From: Phycisphaeraceae bacterium
GTDB taxonomy: Bacteria; Planctomycetota; Phycisphaerae; Phycisphaerales; Phycisphaeraceae
Assembly (NCBI GenBank): GCA_002716625.1
Contig: PBAS01000017.1
Span: 84,910-148,909 of the forward strand
Length of the DNA: 64,000 nt
Direction of reading: 5' to 3'
Below are positions 17,145 through 25,785 of the stretch, in pieces (the first letter of the stretch is position 1; each line of letters begins with the position of its first letter). The notes under the pieces are model-generated. The model worked only from the letters and a program-made list of their open reading frames with translations, was not told where the DNA came from and made no database searches. The position numbers and the translations under genes are program-made.

Positions 17145-18196
17145 CTTTGGAAGATTGGCAAAAGCCGATTAGGCATCTGTAAGATCAGTAGTGCCATTGC
17201 AGTAGCATATGCATCACCATGGGACTGCCCGATCCATTTGCCGGTTCGTTCCTGTCGATCCAGCAATTGTTTACGGATCCATGGGAACCAATCATTCCAA
17301 TATTGTTTGCCGGCCAAGTACATTGCTTGGGCGGCATAGTAATGACCATAAAAGAAATGGCCACCCGCTCGACCGGTATAAGGTTGTCGCTGGGCGAACA
17401 GATAGGCAAGGCCTTGAGCGAGATTTTTATCATCATAAGCGCCTGCATAGTAGAGGCTCGCAATCGCGCCAGCAGATCGCGGGAATGCGGATCCACCGGA
17501 ACTGATCATGTAGCGGAAACCACCATCGGCGGGGTTTTGACACCGGCGGACATATGTGATGGCGCGGCCAATCGTGGGCTGGGGAACATAGATGCCCGCA
17601 TTTCGTGCTGCACGCAAGGCCATGATCTGGCATACGGTGACTGATAAGTCAGCCTGTTCAGGTACCGGGTGATACCGCCATCCCCCCTCGTGGTTTTGCG
17701 AGGCAATGATCAGTTGAATGGCCTTGGCTAATGCTTCTCGTACTCGTGGTAATGGGGTCTGGCCATAGATCTCGGCCAACATTAGCGTGGCAAACCCGTG
17801 CCCATACATGGGGCCATGCGAGATGTCGGCTGCAATCAGGCCAGACTCTTGGCTGTGTGCCAAGATGAAGCCAAGCCCACGTTGGATATGTTCCCCGTAC
17901 CGACCACGTTGCGGAAGGTGACCATCGGCCATGAATGCCATGCAAACCAAGGCTGTGATCCCGACATGACGGCGATAGCGAGGCCCACCATAACTGCCAT
18001 CCTCTGCTTGGATTGAGGCAAGATGCTCCAACCCTTTCTGCGTTGCTGCCATAAGTTCTGGGCTGATCTCGATGAAGTCTTCATCTACCACGGCCTGTAG
18101 GTTTGTGGGCAAGATTGTGCTTGCCAAAAAAAACACAGCCATGATTCTAGGGCTTCGTGCTGTTCCGAGAATACTTTTGAGAAAGGTAGCTGTCAT
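17141..18196 (-). CDS. Secreted terpenoid-cyclase-like alpha/alpha toroid protein (squalene oxidase repeat)
   Basis: The protein has 351 residues and a signal-like N-terminus (IMAVFFLASTILPTNLQA). The body has the repeats of the prenyltransferase/squalene-cyclase toroid: QAEDGSYGGPRYRRHVGITA, ASQNHEGGWRYHPVP and CQNPADGGFRYMISSGG. The DXDD and DCTAE motifs of true terpene cyclases are absent, so cyclase activity is unlikely. In planctomycetes such toroids lie in operons with large coiled-coil membrane proteins, as here. Start and stop both overlap the neighbours by 4 bases, which implies tightly coupled translation. The function is unknown. Confidence 0.82.
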   Translation of the reverse strand: MTATFLKSILGTARSPRIMAVFFLASTILPTNLQAVVDEDFIEISPELMAATQKGLEHLASIQAEDGSYGGPRYRRHVGITALVCMAFMADGHLPQRGRYGEHIQRGLGFILAHSQESGLIAADISHGPMYGHGFATLMLAEIYGQTPLPRVREALAKAIQLIIASQNHEGGWRYHPVPEQADLSVTVCQIMALRAARNAGIYVPQPTIGRAITYVRRCQNPADGGFRYMISSGGSAFPRSAGAIASLYYAGAYDDKNLAQGLAYLFAQRQPYTGRAGGHFFYGHYYAAQAMYLAGKQYWNDWFPWIRKQLLDRQERTGKWIGQSHGDAYATAMALLILQMPNRLLPIFQR

Positions 18197-18900
18197 CGAG
18201 ACTTAATGTCCTCTGCAAGTCGGCGAAAATAGGCTGCAGTGGCAGAGCGATACATCGGACTATATGGTTCTCCGATCCCTTGCAACAATTCACTTCGAAT
18301 ATGTGGCGGTAGATGACCCCATTGCCGGTTTGATTGCTCTAGTGGGAGTGGACCTGCGCCGGTAGGGATGATCTTATCTGAATGGGCACCATTACGATTG
18401 GGTGAAATGTCTTTCTGAGAACTGGCGAGGTTTTGGGAACCGGTAGAAGGGTTGTTTCCCCCTTTTTTATTGGCGTGAGGCGAAGATGGCGTCCGTTCGT
18501 TGGAAGACTGTTGGTGCTCAATTTGTCCAATCAGTTGATCAAGGTTAGCAATAATGGATTGCTGTAGCCGCTGCGTTGGCAAGCCAAGGTCATAGTGGTG
18601 ACCAATACGGTCTGCGGTAATGTCCATCATGACAACGGTCTGTTTTAGGAGATCTGTCGGATCATGAACTGCCGAGAGCCGCTTGGTTGATAGAATTTCA
18701 GTATTTGGCGGTTGAAGTGATCGCTTAGCCGTAACAGGCTTAGGTTTTTCTTGGCCTGGTGCGCGGTCTCTCGATGGTGATCCTGTGATACTAGGCAACT
18801 CGTTAAGTGTGGACTGGCGAGATGCTATATCATGGGTGCCTTCTGGTAACACAGTAAGGATAACGGTAAAAACCAAACATGTTATCAAATGCATTATCAC
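18193..18900 (-). CDS. Small exported protein of unknown function with C-terminal LPP-RSELLQG motif
   Basis: This 235-residue protein has a hydrophobic N-terminus (HLITCLVFTVILTVLP). A long low-complexity, polar middle rich in Ser, Pro and Asn follows. The only structured part is the C-terminus, with WGHLPPHIRSELLQGIG and SATAAYFRRLAEDI. I recognise this W-G-x-L-P-P...YYRRLAE pattern from planctomycete proteins encoded beside coiled-coil/toroid genes. GTG 18900 is taken as the start because AGGA lies 6 bases upstream; ATG 18894 is the alternative. It is the second gene of the four-gene operon. Confidence 0.72.
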   Translation of the reverse strand: MIMHLITCLVFTVILTVLPEGTHDIASRQSTLNELPSITGSPSRDRAPGQEKPKPVTAKRSLQPPNTEILSTKRLSAVHDPTDLLKQTVVMMDITADRIGHHYDLGLPTQRLQQSIIANLDQLIGQIEHQQSSNERTPSSPHANKKGGNNPSTGSQNLASSQKDISPNRNGAHSDKIIPTGAGPLPLEQSNRQWGHLPPHIRSELLQGIGEPYSPMYRSATAAYFRRLAEDIKSR

Positions 18901-18917
18901 GACTGATCCTGTTAAGG

Positions 18918-21900
18918 TTAAAATGATTTGGGTGGAATTTGTTGGTGAATTGCTTGGATCTTCTCGATTCGCGTCACCATCTGATCAGCCAGTTTACTTA
19001 GCCGTTGTTGTTCATTAGAAAGGCGTCGAATCTTTTGTCGTACTTCCGGATTTTCCAAGGGATTTACCGTTTGATTCAGATGATGTGTGCGGCGCCATAG
19101 GAAGTTCTGAGAAGATCTTAATAATTTCAGTTCAGAAATGGGAGGTATAATATCCTTGTTGCTTGTGTTTGTACTGCCGCTCTGCTCCACTTCGCCTTCA
19201 CCGCCGACAGCATCACCAGATTGCGAAAAGTCTTGAAAGGCTTCGCATGATGCCAGTGTATCGGCCATGGCCTTAAAGGCGGTCGCCATGTACTCCTGAT
19301 CGGCAAGTGTATTCCAGGTGACCGTTGCATGGTGCATGGCATCAATTGTGTGGATGGCCATCAACTCAATGCGATCGTGCAGATACTGAAAGAGAATTGT
19401 TTCGCCAGGTTCGGGCCGCAAGTCATCTGCTTCTTGTTTGATTTTTGATTGAAGATCGGCGAGTTGGTGCATGTCGATTTGTTGTCGTCGTGTCACATCC
19501 ACAAGGTCCGTTAGCGGCTGGGTCTTGTCATGCAGGGCGGATTGTTGCCGAAAAAGTGACTGGTATGCATTCGATAGGTCATTGCGTTGGCGTGTTAACA
19601 ACTGGGCATGGCTGCGATGATGCGCCTGTCGGACCAGATGAAGTGCTTTGGCAAGGCTGTCAGCGGCGGCCTGTTCGGCTTGGTAGGCATTGGTTTTGTT
19701 TTTATTACGCAACGCATTTGCTGCGTAGGCCTGTGAGTGAGCTGCTTGATGAAGTTCATGCATTGCCTTCTGGGCGGGTTTTATGGACGCCACTTGGTGC
19801 TGAACCGATACCGTATTTCGCCATAGTTGCGTGATGGGTTCTACCAGAACTTCCAGTTGATCAGTCTGTGATAGACGTTGTTTCTGGCGTTGTTGTTGGA
19901 TAAATAGTTGCTCAATTGCTTTGTCAAGTTTCAGTAAATAACGCCGCAGGATCTCCTGGTGGCGGATAGGTTGATCAGCGATTTGAGCGAGCATTTCCTC
20001 CATTAGTTGAATGCATTCCCGCTGTTGTCGAACTGCATCGGATAGGCGGTTATTCTGCATCTGTATTTTCGCATTTTGCATTTTCTGATCGAGTCCTTGC
20101 CGCTGAGCAATGGCAACCGCGACTGCCAGTGCCATTGCTGATGCTTGATCAGCAATGGCCTGATCTGAACTCGAAAGTACTTGTGAAGCGGATTGCATCC
20201 GCGAAACTAGATCTTGAAAACGCCTGCCTAGAGATGCCTGGCGGCCCGCCATTGATTCAATCGACGCTCTCAGTGATTTACGTAGATCTTGCATGGTTTG
20301 GCCGAGGGTCTTCGACCGCATGCGACTAGTGGCGGCCTTCAGATCAAATTGGGCAACAATCAACTGTTGCAAGTGGTGTTGAAGAGCTAATGCCTCACCA
20401 CTTTGGTTGAGAAGATCAATGACTTGATTTAATGCCTGATGAACCGTCTGCTGATAGCGGCGTGCTTGTTTTTCCTGTGATTTCTGCAGGGCCTCAACGG
20501 CCTGCCGCGAAGCATGACGGGCTTCTTGAAGAAATTGTCCGGCTTGATTCAGGATATAAGGTAACGGCCCGCTATCTTGAACGGAGATACGGTTGCGAGC
20601 TATACGGTGTTTTAGTCTGTCAACGACCGAAGATTGGTTGGCCACCCGTTGGCCTAGTTCCTGTTGGTCAGGTGCACTTTGACTGGGAGATCGGTTGAAC
20701 AATCTTGCTTGCCGAAATCCCAATTTAATTACCTGTCGTCGGACACCGGCCAACTCTTTGTGCAACTGATGGAGTAGGGTGGCCGGATCGATAACAGCCA
20801 GCAATCTGGGCGCCGAGCGTACCGGAATGCGGTGCCTTCCATTCAGTGAAAAACTATCTGTTGTCAAGGCGGTCAGTTCAATTTTATCACCACTTTTGAC
20901 TGCTAGCTTGGATAGGTCAAAGGCAAAGGTTGTTTGCAGTTGGGGCCGTCGACCATCAAGTTGATGGATTGCCCGTGAATTACTTTTATCGCCTCCCTTC
21001 AGTTTTATATGCTTGCTTTCCAGCCTGATAAATTCGACACCCACATCGTCGCTTGCTGTGGCTTCTAATTTAATAACCGCAGTAGGCAGGACGGCTTCGT
21101 TAGATGTCGGCGCAGTGAGTGACACGGTTGGCGGATCATCTTGTAATGCCTCGATCCGGTATACCCGGTCACTCATATTGCTTAATCCATGCTTGTCTGT
21201 TAGGTGAAGCGTCGACTCACTGCTTTGGTCTAGTGTAAACTCGCACATGATCACCTGATGTTGGTGCTCAAAGTTAACGTCAACCAACGTCGCAAATCCA
21301 GGCAGGATATGTGTCCAGTGATGTATTGGCGCCACCGGTGAATGGTTGATCTCAAATCGATATGTAACTCGGGAGCCAGTCAACGCAGAAATTGTTACTG
21401 GCTGGCCAGCCTCTTTCTGTGTGTGTTCCAATTCAATGTGCTGCGAACTGACCGATCCCTGGGCATATAATGGTGGTTCAGTCTTTACGGTCACGCGATG
21501 CACAGTAGGTCGGTTGGCGATATATATCGTTTTCGGCGGTGTTTGGTCATCGTCGGCTTCGAAATGGAATGTTATTGGTATTGGTTGATTGATATTCCGA
21601 AGTTTAGTGCCTTCCATGGCGTCGCTTGCTAGATCTACGATACGTTCAAAGATGACGCTTGATTCGTTGTCGCGGAATTGCTCGGTCATTAACAAGCGGC
21701 GATGCGATCTATTTGGATGAAGATCAGTGCCTACGGTGTAATCCATCCAAACTCGCATGTCAGGTCGGTAGCCGCGATCAACACGAACCTTAAAAACAAG
21801 AGGTTTTTCCTTGGGCCATACCTGGGTTGTTATCATGCCGGACAGCTTGGTTCGTTTGGGCCAATCAGGCCCACTCCATGGATGCATCCATCGTTCCATC

Positions 21901-22424
21901 GCTATGTAGGTCTGATACGGTGCAAAACCAGCAACAAAACCAAGCCCGGTTATGACCAGCAGCATGAGGCCAGCCGTGTGGGCTGTAGGTATAGGGTTAA
22001 TCAGTTTCCACAGTGATTGGCCGGAAGTGTGTTGTGTAGCGTGATCGACACTCGCCTGCATAAGCTTAGCGGTCTGGGGCGATTGTGAGTGCTGTTGTAG
22101 GCGAACCATAAAGTCGACGCCACTGGTTAGGATGCCAGCGAGGTCGGGGTAAAGCTTTTCAGCTCGTAATGCCAGTGTACTTAGGTGGGGGTAAAATCGA
22201 ACTGCGACATTTACATGCACCACAAGCCAAATCAATGTCCCAGTGAACACGCCCCAGAATAGGCCAGCACGAAACCAACCAGGCAATCGCACCAGGTAAT
22301 CAATCATGCTGCCCACCAGGGTGATTACAAGAAAAATTGATAAGCACTGCATCAAACACTGGAGCACCAGCAATATCCTTGCAACCTGTCGTACCTGTTC
22401 AAGTTGTCGCATTGCTTTGTGCAT
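18918..22424 (-). CDS. Giant membrane-anchored coiled-coil protein (DUF4175-like architecture)
   Basis: This 1168-residue protein has two membrane helices within residues 15-75 (LVLQCLMQCLSIFLVITLVG; LFWGVFTGTLIWLVVHV) and a third near 155-175. A beta-rich Ig-like section follows (PPTVSLTAPTSNEAVLPTAV near residue 440). About 600 residues of Gln/Arg/Ala-rich coiled coil then run to the end. There is no ATPase motif. The layout matches the large DUF4175-type proteins of planctomycetes and proteobacteria. It is the first gene of an operon with a small exported protein, a toroid and an NPCBM-like protein. It probably acts as an envelope scaffold; that role is inferred. Confidence 0.8.
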   Translation of the reverse strand: MHKAMRQLEQVRQVARILLVLQCLMQCLSIFLVITLVGSMIDYLVRLPGWFRAGLFWGVFTGTLIWLVVHVNVAVRFYPHLSTLALRAEKLYPDLAGILTSGVDFMVRLQQHSQSPQTAKLMQASVDHATQHTSGQSLWKLINPIPTAHTAGLMLLVITGLGFVAGFAPYQTYIAMERWMHPWSGPDWPKRTKLSGMITTQVWPKEKPLVFKVRVDRGYRPDMRVWMDYTVGTDLHPNRSHRRLLMTEQFRDNESSVIFERIVDLASDAMEGTKLRNINQPIPITFHFEADDDQTPPKTIYIANRPTVHRVTVKTEPPLYAQGSVSSQHIELEHTQKEAGQPVTISALTGSRVTYRFEINHSPVAPIHHWTHILPGFATLVDVNFEHQHQVIMCEFTLDQSSESTLHLTDKHGLSNMSDRVYRIEALQDDPPTVSLTAPTSNEAVLPTAVIKLEATASDDVGVEFIRLESKHIKLKGGDKSNSRAIHQLDGRRPQLQTTFAFDLSKLAVKSGDKIELTALTTDSFSLNGRHRIPVRSAPRLLAVIDPATLLHQLHKELAGVRRQVIKLGFRQARLFNRSPSQSAPDQQELGQRVANQSSVVDRLKHRIARNRISVQDSGPLPYILNQAGQFLQEARHASRQAVEALQKSQEKQARRYQQTVHQALNQVIDLLNQSGEALALQHHLQQLIVAQFDLKAATSRMRSKTLGQTMQDLRKSLRASIESMAGRQASLGRRFQDLVSRMQSASQVLSSSDQAIADQASAMALAVAVAIAQRQGLDQKMQNAKIQMQNNRLSDAVRQQRECIQLMEEMLAQIADQPIRHQEILRRYLLKLDKAIEQLFIQQQRQKQRLSQTDQLEVLVEPITQLWRNTVSVQHQVASIKPAQKAMHELHQAAHSQAYAANALRNKNKTNAYQAEQAAADSLAKALHLVRQAHHRSHAQLLTRQRNDLSNAYQSLFRQQSALHDKTQPLTDLVDVTRRQQIDMHQLADLQSKIKQEADDLRPEPGETILFQYLHDRIELMAIHTIDAMHHATVTWNTLADQEYMATAFKAMADTLASCEAFQDFSQSGDAVGGEGEVEQSGSTNTSNKDIIPPISELKLLRSSQNFLWRRTHHLNQTVNPLENPEVRQKIRRLSNEQQRLSKLADQMVTRIEKIQAIHQQIPPKSF

Positions 22425-22722
22425 AAGTAACTGGGATCAACTAGTTGCTTATCATGAAAAACAAATTAAGCGGGTTCAAGATGTCGGGTATTGAAACGGA
22501 TGAGCATTGTTAATAGGTTTGTGGATTTTGCTTAAACTTGCTCCGGTTTGACGATGTAGGTCATTGCAAGCTGTTGTCGATTATATTCACCTCATACTGC
22601 GTGGTGGAATCAGAAACGTCACAGCGATAGGATGCAATCGACCACTTATGTGGTTTTGGAGCGATGACGTGGGTGGTCTAGCGTAGATAATAGTCAGTCA
22701 TGCTGTTGGAGGCTCTGCGTTT
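22425..22722. other. Divergent intergenic region
   Basis: These 298 bases lie between the coiled-coil operon (minus) and the sulfatase run (plus). Promoters for both are expected here. I found no convincing promoter pair, RNA or repeat. Confidence 0.4.
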
Positions 22723-24267
22723 ATGACCAAAGCAGGGGATATTCATCGTCGCCAGTTCATTCGCAGTACGGTCGCCGGTGCTATTGGCGCTGCAGTAAAT
22801 GCTCCGTTGGGGCAAAGAGCATTTGGCCGGTCATCACGAGAACGACCGCCGAATATTCTGCTCATCATGTCTGATGAGCATGACTCTCGTATTAGCGGAT
22901 GTTACGGCAATCCTATCGCCCGTACCCCCCATATCGATCATCTTGCTCAAACTGGGGTGATATTCGACAACGCATACTGCAATTCCCCATTATGCTCTCC
23001 ATCTCGGTTGTCATTTACGTCTGGGAAGTATATTCATCGTGTACGTGCATGGAATAATGCCGCCCAACTACCTTCCGAAGATATCGCCTCGTTGGCTACG
23101 GTGATGCAGGCAGCCAACTTTAATCCGTTCCTATGCGGCAAAATGCACTACGACTTTCATCGAAGGTACGGTTTTGTCGATATTGGTCCACTTAGGAGCA
23201 ATGGGTGGATCAAGGAGGGAGGCGGTTCAAGGCGCAATCCAGATAATCTCAAGCCAAAGAAAGTGAGTCACCGATTTTACGATTTTGGCACAGGAGAGGA
23301 TTCTCGGGTTCTTAGTCACGATCGTGAAGTGACTAAATCTGCGCTCTCATTCTTGGCCCAGCGCAAGCGTGTTGAATCCCCTTTTTTCATGATAGTCGGG
23401 TATTTGGCCCCTCATTTCCCCTTGATTGTGCCCGATAAAAACTGGAGGCATTTTCGGGATCAGGTGCCCATGCCTCAGATTCCCGACGGGTTTATCGACT
23501 CAATGCCTCTCAACTATCAGCTGCTTCGTGCGGGAATGGGTTTGCAGAATGTCGATGATCTAACCACAAAACTAGGGCGTGAGTTGTACTATGGTTTGAC
23601 GGAGTGGATCGATAATGAGATCGGGAAAGTGCTCGCAGCGCTGCAGAAAAGTGATGTGAACGATGATACGATCATCATCTATACCTCTGACCACGGGGAG
23701 AATTTGGGTGAACATGGATTGTGGTGGAAGAAAACCATGTATGAGCAGTCGGCCCGGGTTCCCCTGATCGTGTCCTGGCCCAAGCGCTGGGCCGGTGGCC
23801 AGCGTCGTCGTAAGGCGTGCTCTCTGCTAGATCTCGTGCAGACTATTGTGGAACTTGGTGGAGGAACAACACCGGAGGATTGGGATGGCGACTCGATGGT
23901 CGACTGGTTGGATAATCACGAAAAGTCTTGGAAGGATCTAGCTGTCAGCCAGTACTATGGACAAAGTGTTGCATCGGGTTACACAATGTTGCGGCAGGGC
24001 CAATACAAGTATGTTTACCACACGCCGCCTAGTGCGCAGCATGCGGCCCAACGTGAACTTTATGACCTTCAGCATGATCCGATGGAATTCAATAATTTGG
24101 CTGACATGGACCCTTACCAGGCACGCGTTGATCAGATGCATACACTAATGGTAAAGGAAGTCGGGGAGAGTCCGGAGATCACCGAGGAACGGTGTCGGGT
24201 AGATTTTTCCCGTAACTACCATCAGGACCAAAATGTCTCCAAAGCAGGGAAGAGTATTTCCGGATAA
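22723..24267 (+). CDS. Sulfatase with Tat signal (choline-sulfatase-like)
   Basis: The 514-residue protein starts with a twin-arginine signal (HRRQFIRSTVAGAIGAA), so it is exported folded. The formylglycine motif is intact: Cys91 in SPLCSPSRLSFTSGKY, followed by the Lys and His of the active site. The metal site has ILLIMSDEHDSR, with Glu where many sulfatases have the second Asp. KMHYDFHRRYGF and IYTSDHGENLGEHGLWWKK complete the fold. It would cleave a sulfate ester outside the cytoplasm once an FGE or anSME enzyme has modified the Cys; neither is in the window. It is the first of three plus-strand sulfatase-fold genes. Confidence 0.92.
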   Translation: MTKAGDIHRRQFIRSTVAGAIGAAVNAPLGQRAFGRSSRERPPNILLIMSDEHDSRISGCYGNPIARTPHIDHLAQTGVIFDNAYCNSPLCSPSRLSFTSGKYIHRVRAWNNAAQLPSEDIASLATVMQAANFNPFLCGKMHYDFHRRYGFVDIGPLRSNGWIKEGGGSRRNPDNLKPKKVSHRFYDFGTGEDSRVLSHDREVTKSALSFLAQRKRVESPFFMIVGYLAPHFPLIVPDKNWRHFRDQVPMPQIPDGFIDSMPLNYQLLRAGMGLQNVDDLTTKLGRELYYGLTEWIDNEIGKVLAALQKSDVNDDTIIIYTSDHGENLGEHGLWWKKTMYEQSARVPLIVSWPKRWAGGQRRRKACSLLDLVQTIVELGGGTTPEDWDGDSMVDWLDNHEKSWKDLAVSQYYGQSVASGYTMLRQGQYKYVYHTPPSAQHAAQRELYDLQHDPMEFNNLADMDPYQARVDQMHTLMVKEVGESPEITEERCRVDFSRNYHQDQNVSKAGKSISG

Positions 24268-24309
24268 GAACAAATCGGATAGTCAGTTGACCAGGAAACG
24301 TTGGAAGTT

Positions 24310-25779
24310 ATGAAATCAAACTACTTGCAATTTCGAGACATCGCGATCAGTTTTGCGGTTCTCTTTGTCTTGTTGGTGGTGCCAGTTTCGGCACAACTTG
24401 CTACGGAAGTGCCATCTAAACCCAATGTCATTCTCATTGTCATTGATGATTTAGGCTGGAAGGATCTGGCCTTTATGGGTAATGAATTTGCCGAAACGCC
24501 AAATATCGACCGTTTGGCAAGTGAAGGTGTAGTGTTTACAAATGCCTACGCTAACGCACCCAATTGCGCGCCATCGAGAGCATCCTTGCTGTCTGGACAA
24601 TACACACCGCGACATGAGATCTACACGGTTACCACATCATATCGCTGCGAGGCGAAGGACCGACAACTTATCTCCACGCCAACAAAAGACTTTCTTGGAC
24701 GTAGTGTGGTTACGATGGCTGAGGCAGTTAAATCAAACGGGTATGTAAGTGCTGCTATGGGCAAGTGGCACCTTGGTAATGATCCTCGTTTTGGCCCATC
24801 GGGCCAAGGGTTCAATTTTAATCTCGGTGGCAGCAGTGCGGGCTTGCCGGCAAGTTACTTTAGTCCGTATAAGAACCCATATATCAAAGATGGCGCTCCC
24901 GGTGAGTATTTGACGGATCGATTAACCGGTGAAGCTCTCAGGTTCATGACCGGCCAACAGGCGGGAAACCATCCGTTCTTGCTCTATTTGTCGCACTACG
25001 CATTACATGTTCCGCTGATGGCCAAGCAGGAATTAGTTGAAAAATACCAAAAGAAATCTCCTGATCGTAGTAAAGCCTCGGTTGTCTATGCAGCAATGAT
25101 CGAAAGTGTTGATCAGGGTGTTGGGCAGATTATGGTTAAACTCAAGGAGCTAGGAATTACGCAAAACACCGTCATTATTTTTACATCAGATAACGGTGGA
25201 CATGGCGGTGTTACCTCGATGTCCCCTCTTAGAGGGGCAAAGGGGACACTTTATGAAGGGGGTATTCGTGTACCGTTGATTGTCCATTGGCCTGGTAGGT
25301 TGAATGGCGGGGTGGTCATTGATACACCGGTTATTGGGACGGACCTTTATCCAACAATTCTTGAAATAACTGGTAGTGACCGGCCATCAGATCATGTGCT
25401 GGACGGGAAGAGTTTGATGTCGTTGTTGACGAACAGCGGGACTTTTGAAAGGGAGGCGATCTTCTGGCACTTTCCTGTATATATAAATTCACATCCTGGC
25501 ATGAATAAGCCTTGGCTGACAACTCCCGCTGCGGCAGTACGCCGTGGCAATTGGAAGTTAATTGAGTATTTTGAGCCAAATCGTGATGCAGAACTCTATA
25601 ACCTCGAATCCGACATTAGTGAACAGCACAATCTGATCGAGGTTGAGACCCAGGTTGCCAAAGATTTGTTCGACCTGATGGTAGAGTGGCGCAAGTCAAT
25701 CGATGCGCCTGTGCCGACTGAACCGAATCTACTTTACGAGGCGGCTGCGGTAGATGCCCGTGATTTAAACATTAGATAA
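24310..25779 (+). CDS. Sulfatase, formylglycine type, secreted
   Basis: ATG 24310 is used instead of TTG 24301. The 489-residue product has a Sec signal ending VPVSAQ near residue 29. Metal ligands appear in VILIVIDDLGWKDLAFMGN. The modified Cys86 lies in NAPNCAPSRASLLSGQY, followed by GKWHLGND and FTSDNGGHGGVTS. This is the ordinary arylsulfatase A-like pattern seen in polysaccharide sulfatases of marine planctomycetes. It follows the previous sulfatase by 42 bases. The substrate is likely a sulfated glycan, but which one cannot be told. Confidence 0.92.
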   Translation: MKSNYLQFRDIAISFAVLFVLLVVPVSAQLATEVPSKPNVILIVIDDLGWKDLAFMGNEFAETPNIDRLASEGVVFTNAYANAPNCAPSRASLLSGQYTPRHEIYTVTTSYRCEAKDRQLISTPTKDFLGRSVVTMAEAVKSNGYVSAAMGKWHLGNDPRFGPSGQGFNFNLGGSSAGLPASYFSPYKNPYIKDGAPGEYLTDRLTGEALRFMTGQQAGNHPFLLYLSHYALHVPLMAKQELVEKYQKKSPDRSKASVVYAAMIESVDQGVGQIMVKLKELGITQNTVIIFTSDNGGHGGVTSMSPLRGAKGTLYEGGIRVPLIVHWPGRLNGGVVIDTPVIGTDLYPTILEITGSDRPSDHVLDGKSLMSLLTNSGTFEREAIFWHFPVYINSHPGMNKPWLTTPAAAVRRGNWKLIEYFEPNRDAELYNLESDISEQHNLIEVETQVAKDLFDLMVEWRKSIDAPVPTEPNLLYEAAAVDARDLNIR

Positions 25780-25785
25780 TCAACA

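Noticed and set aside
19445..19834. 129-codon plus-strand frame inside the giant coiled-coil gene
   Set aside because: It lies opposite the repetitive coiled-coil coding region, has no start signal and no recognisable product.
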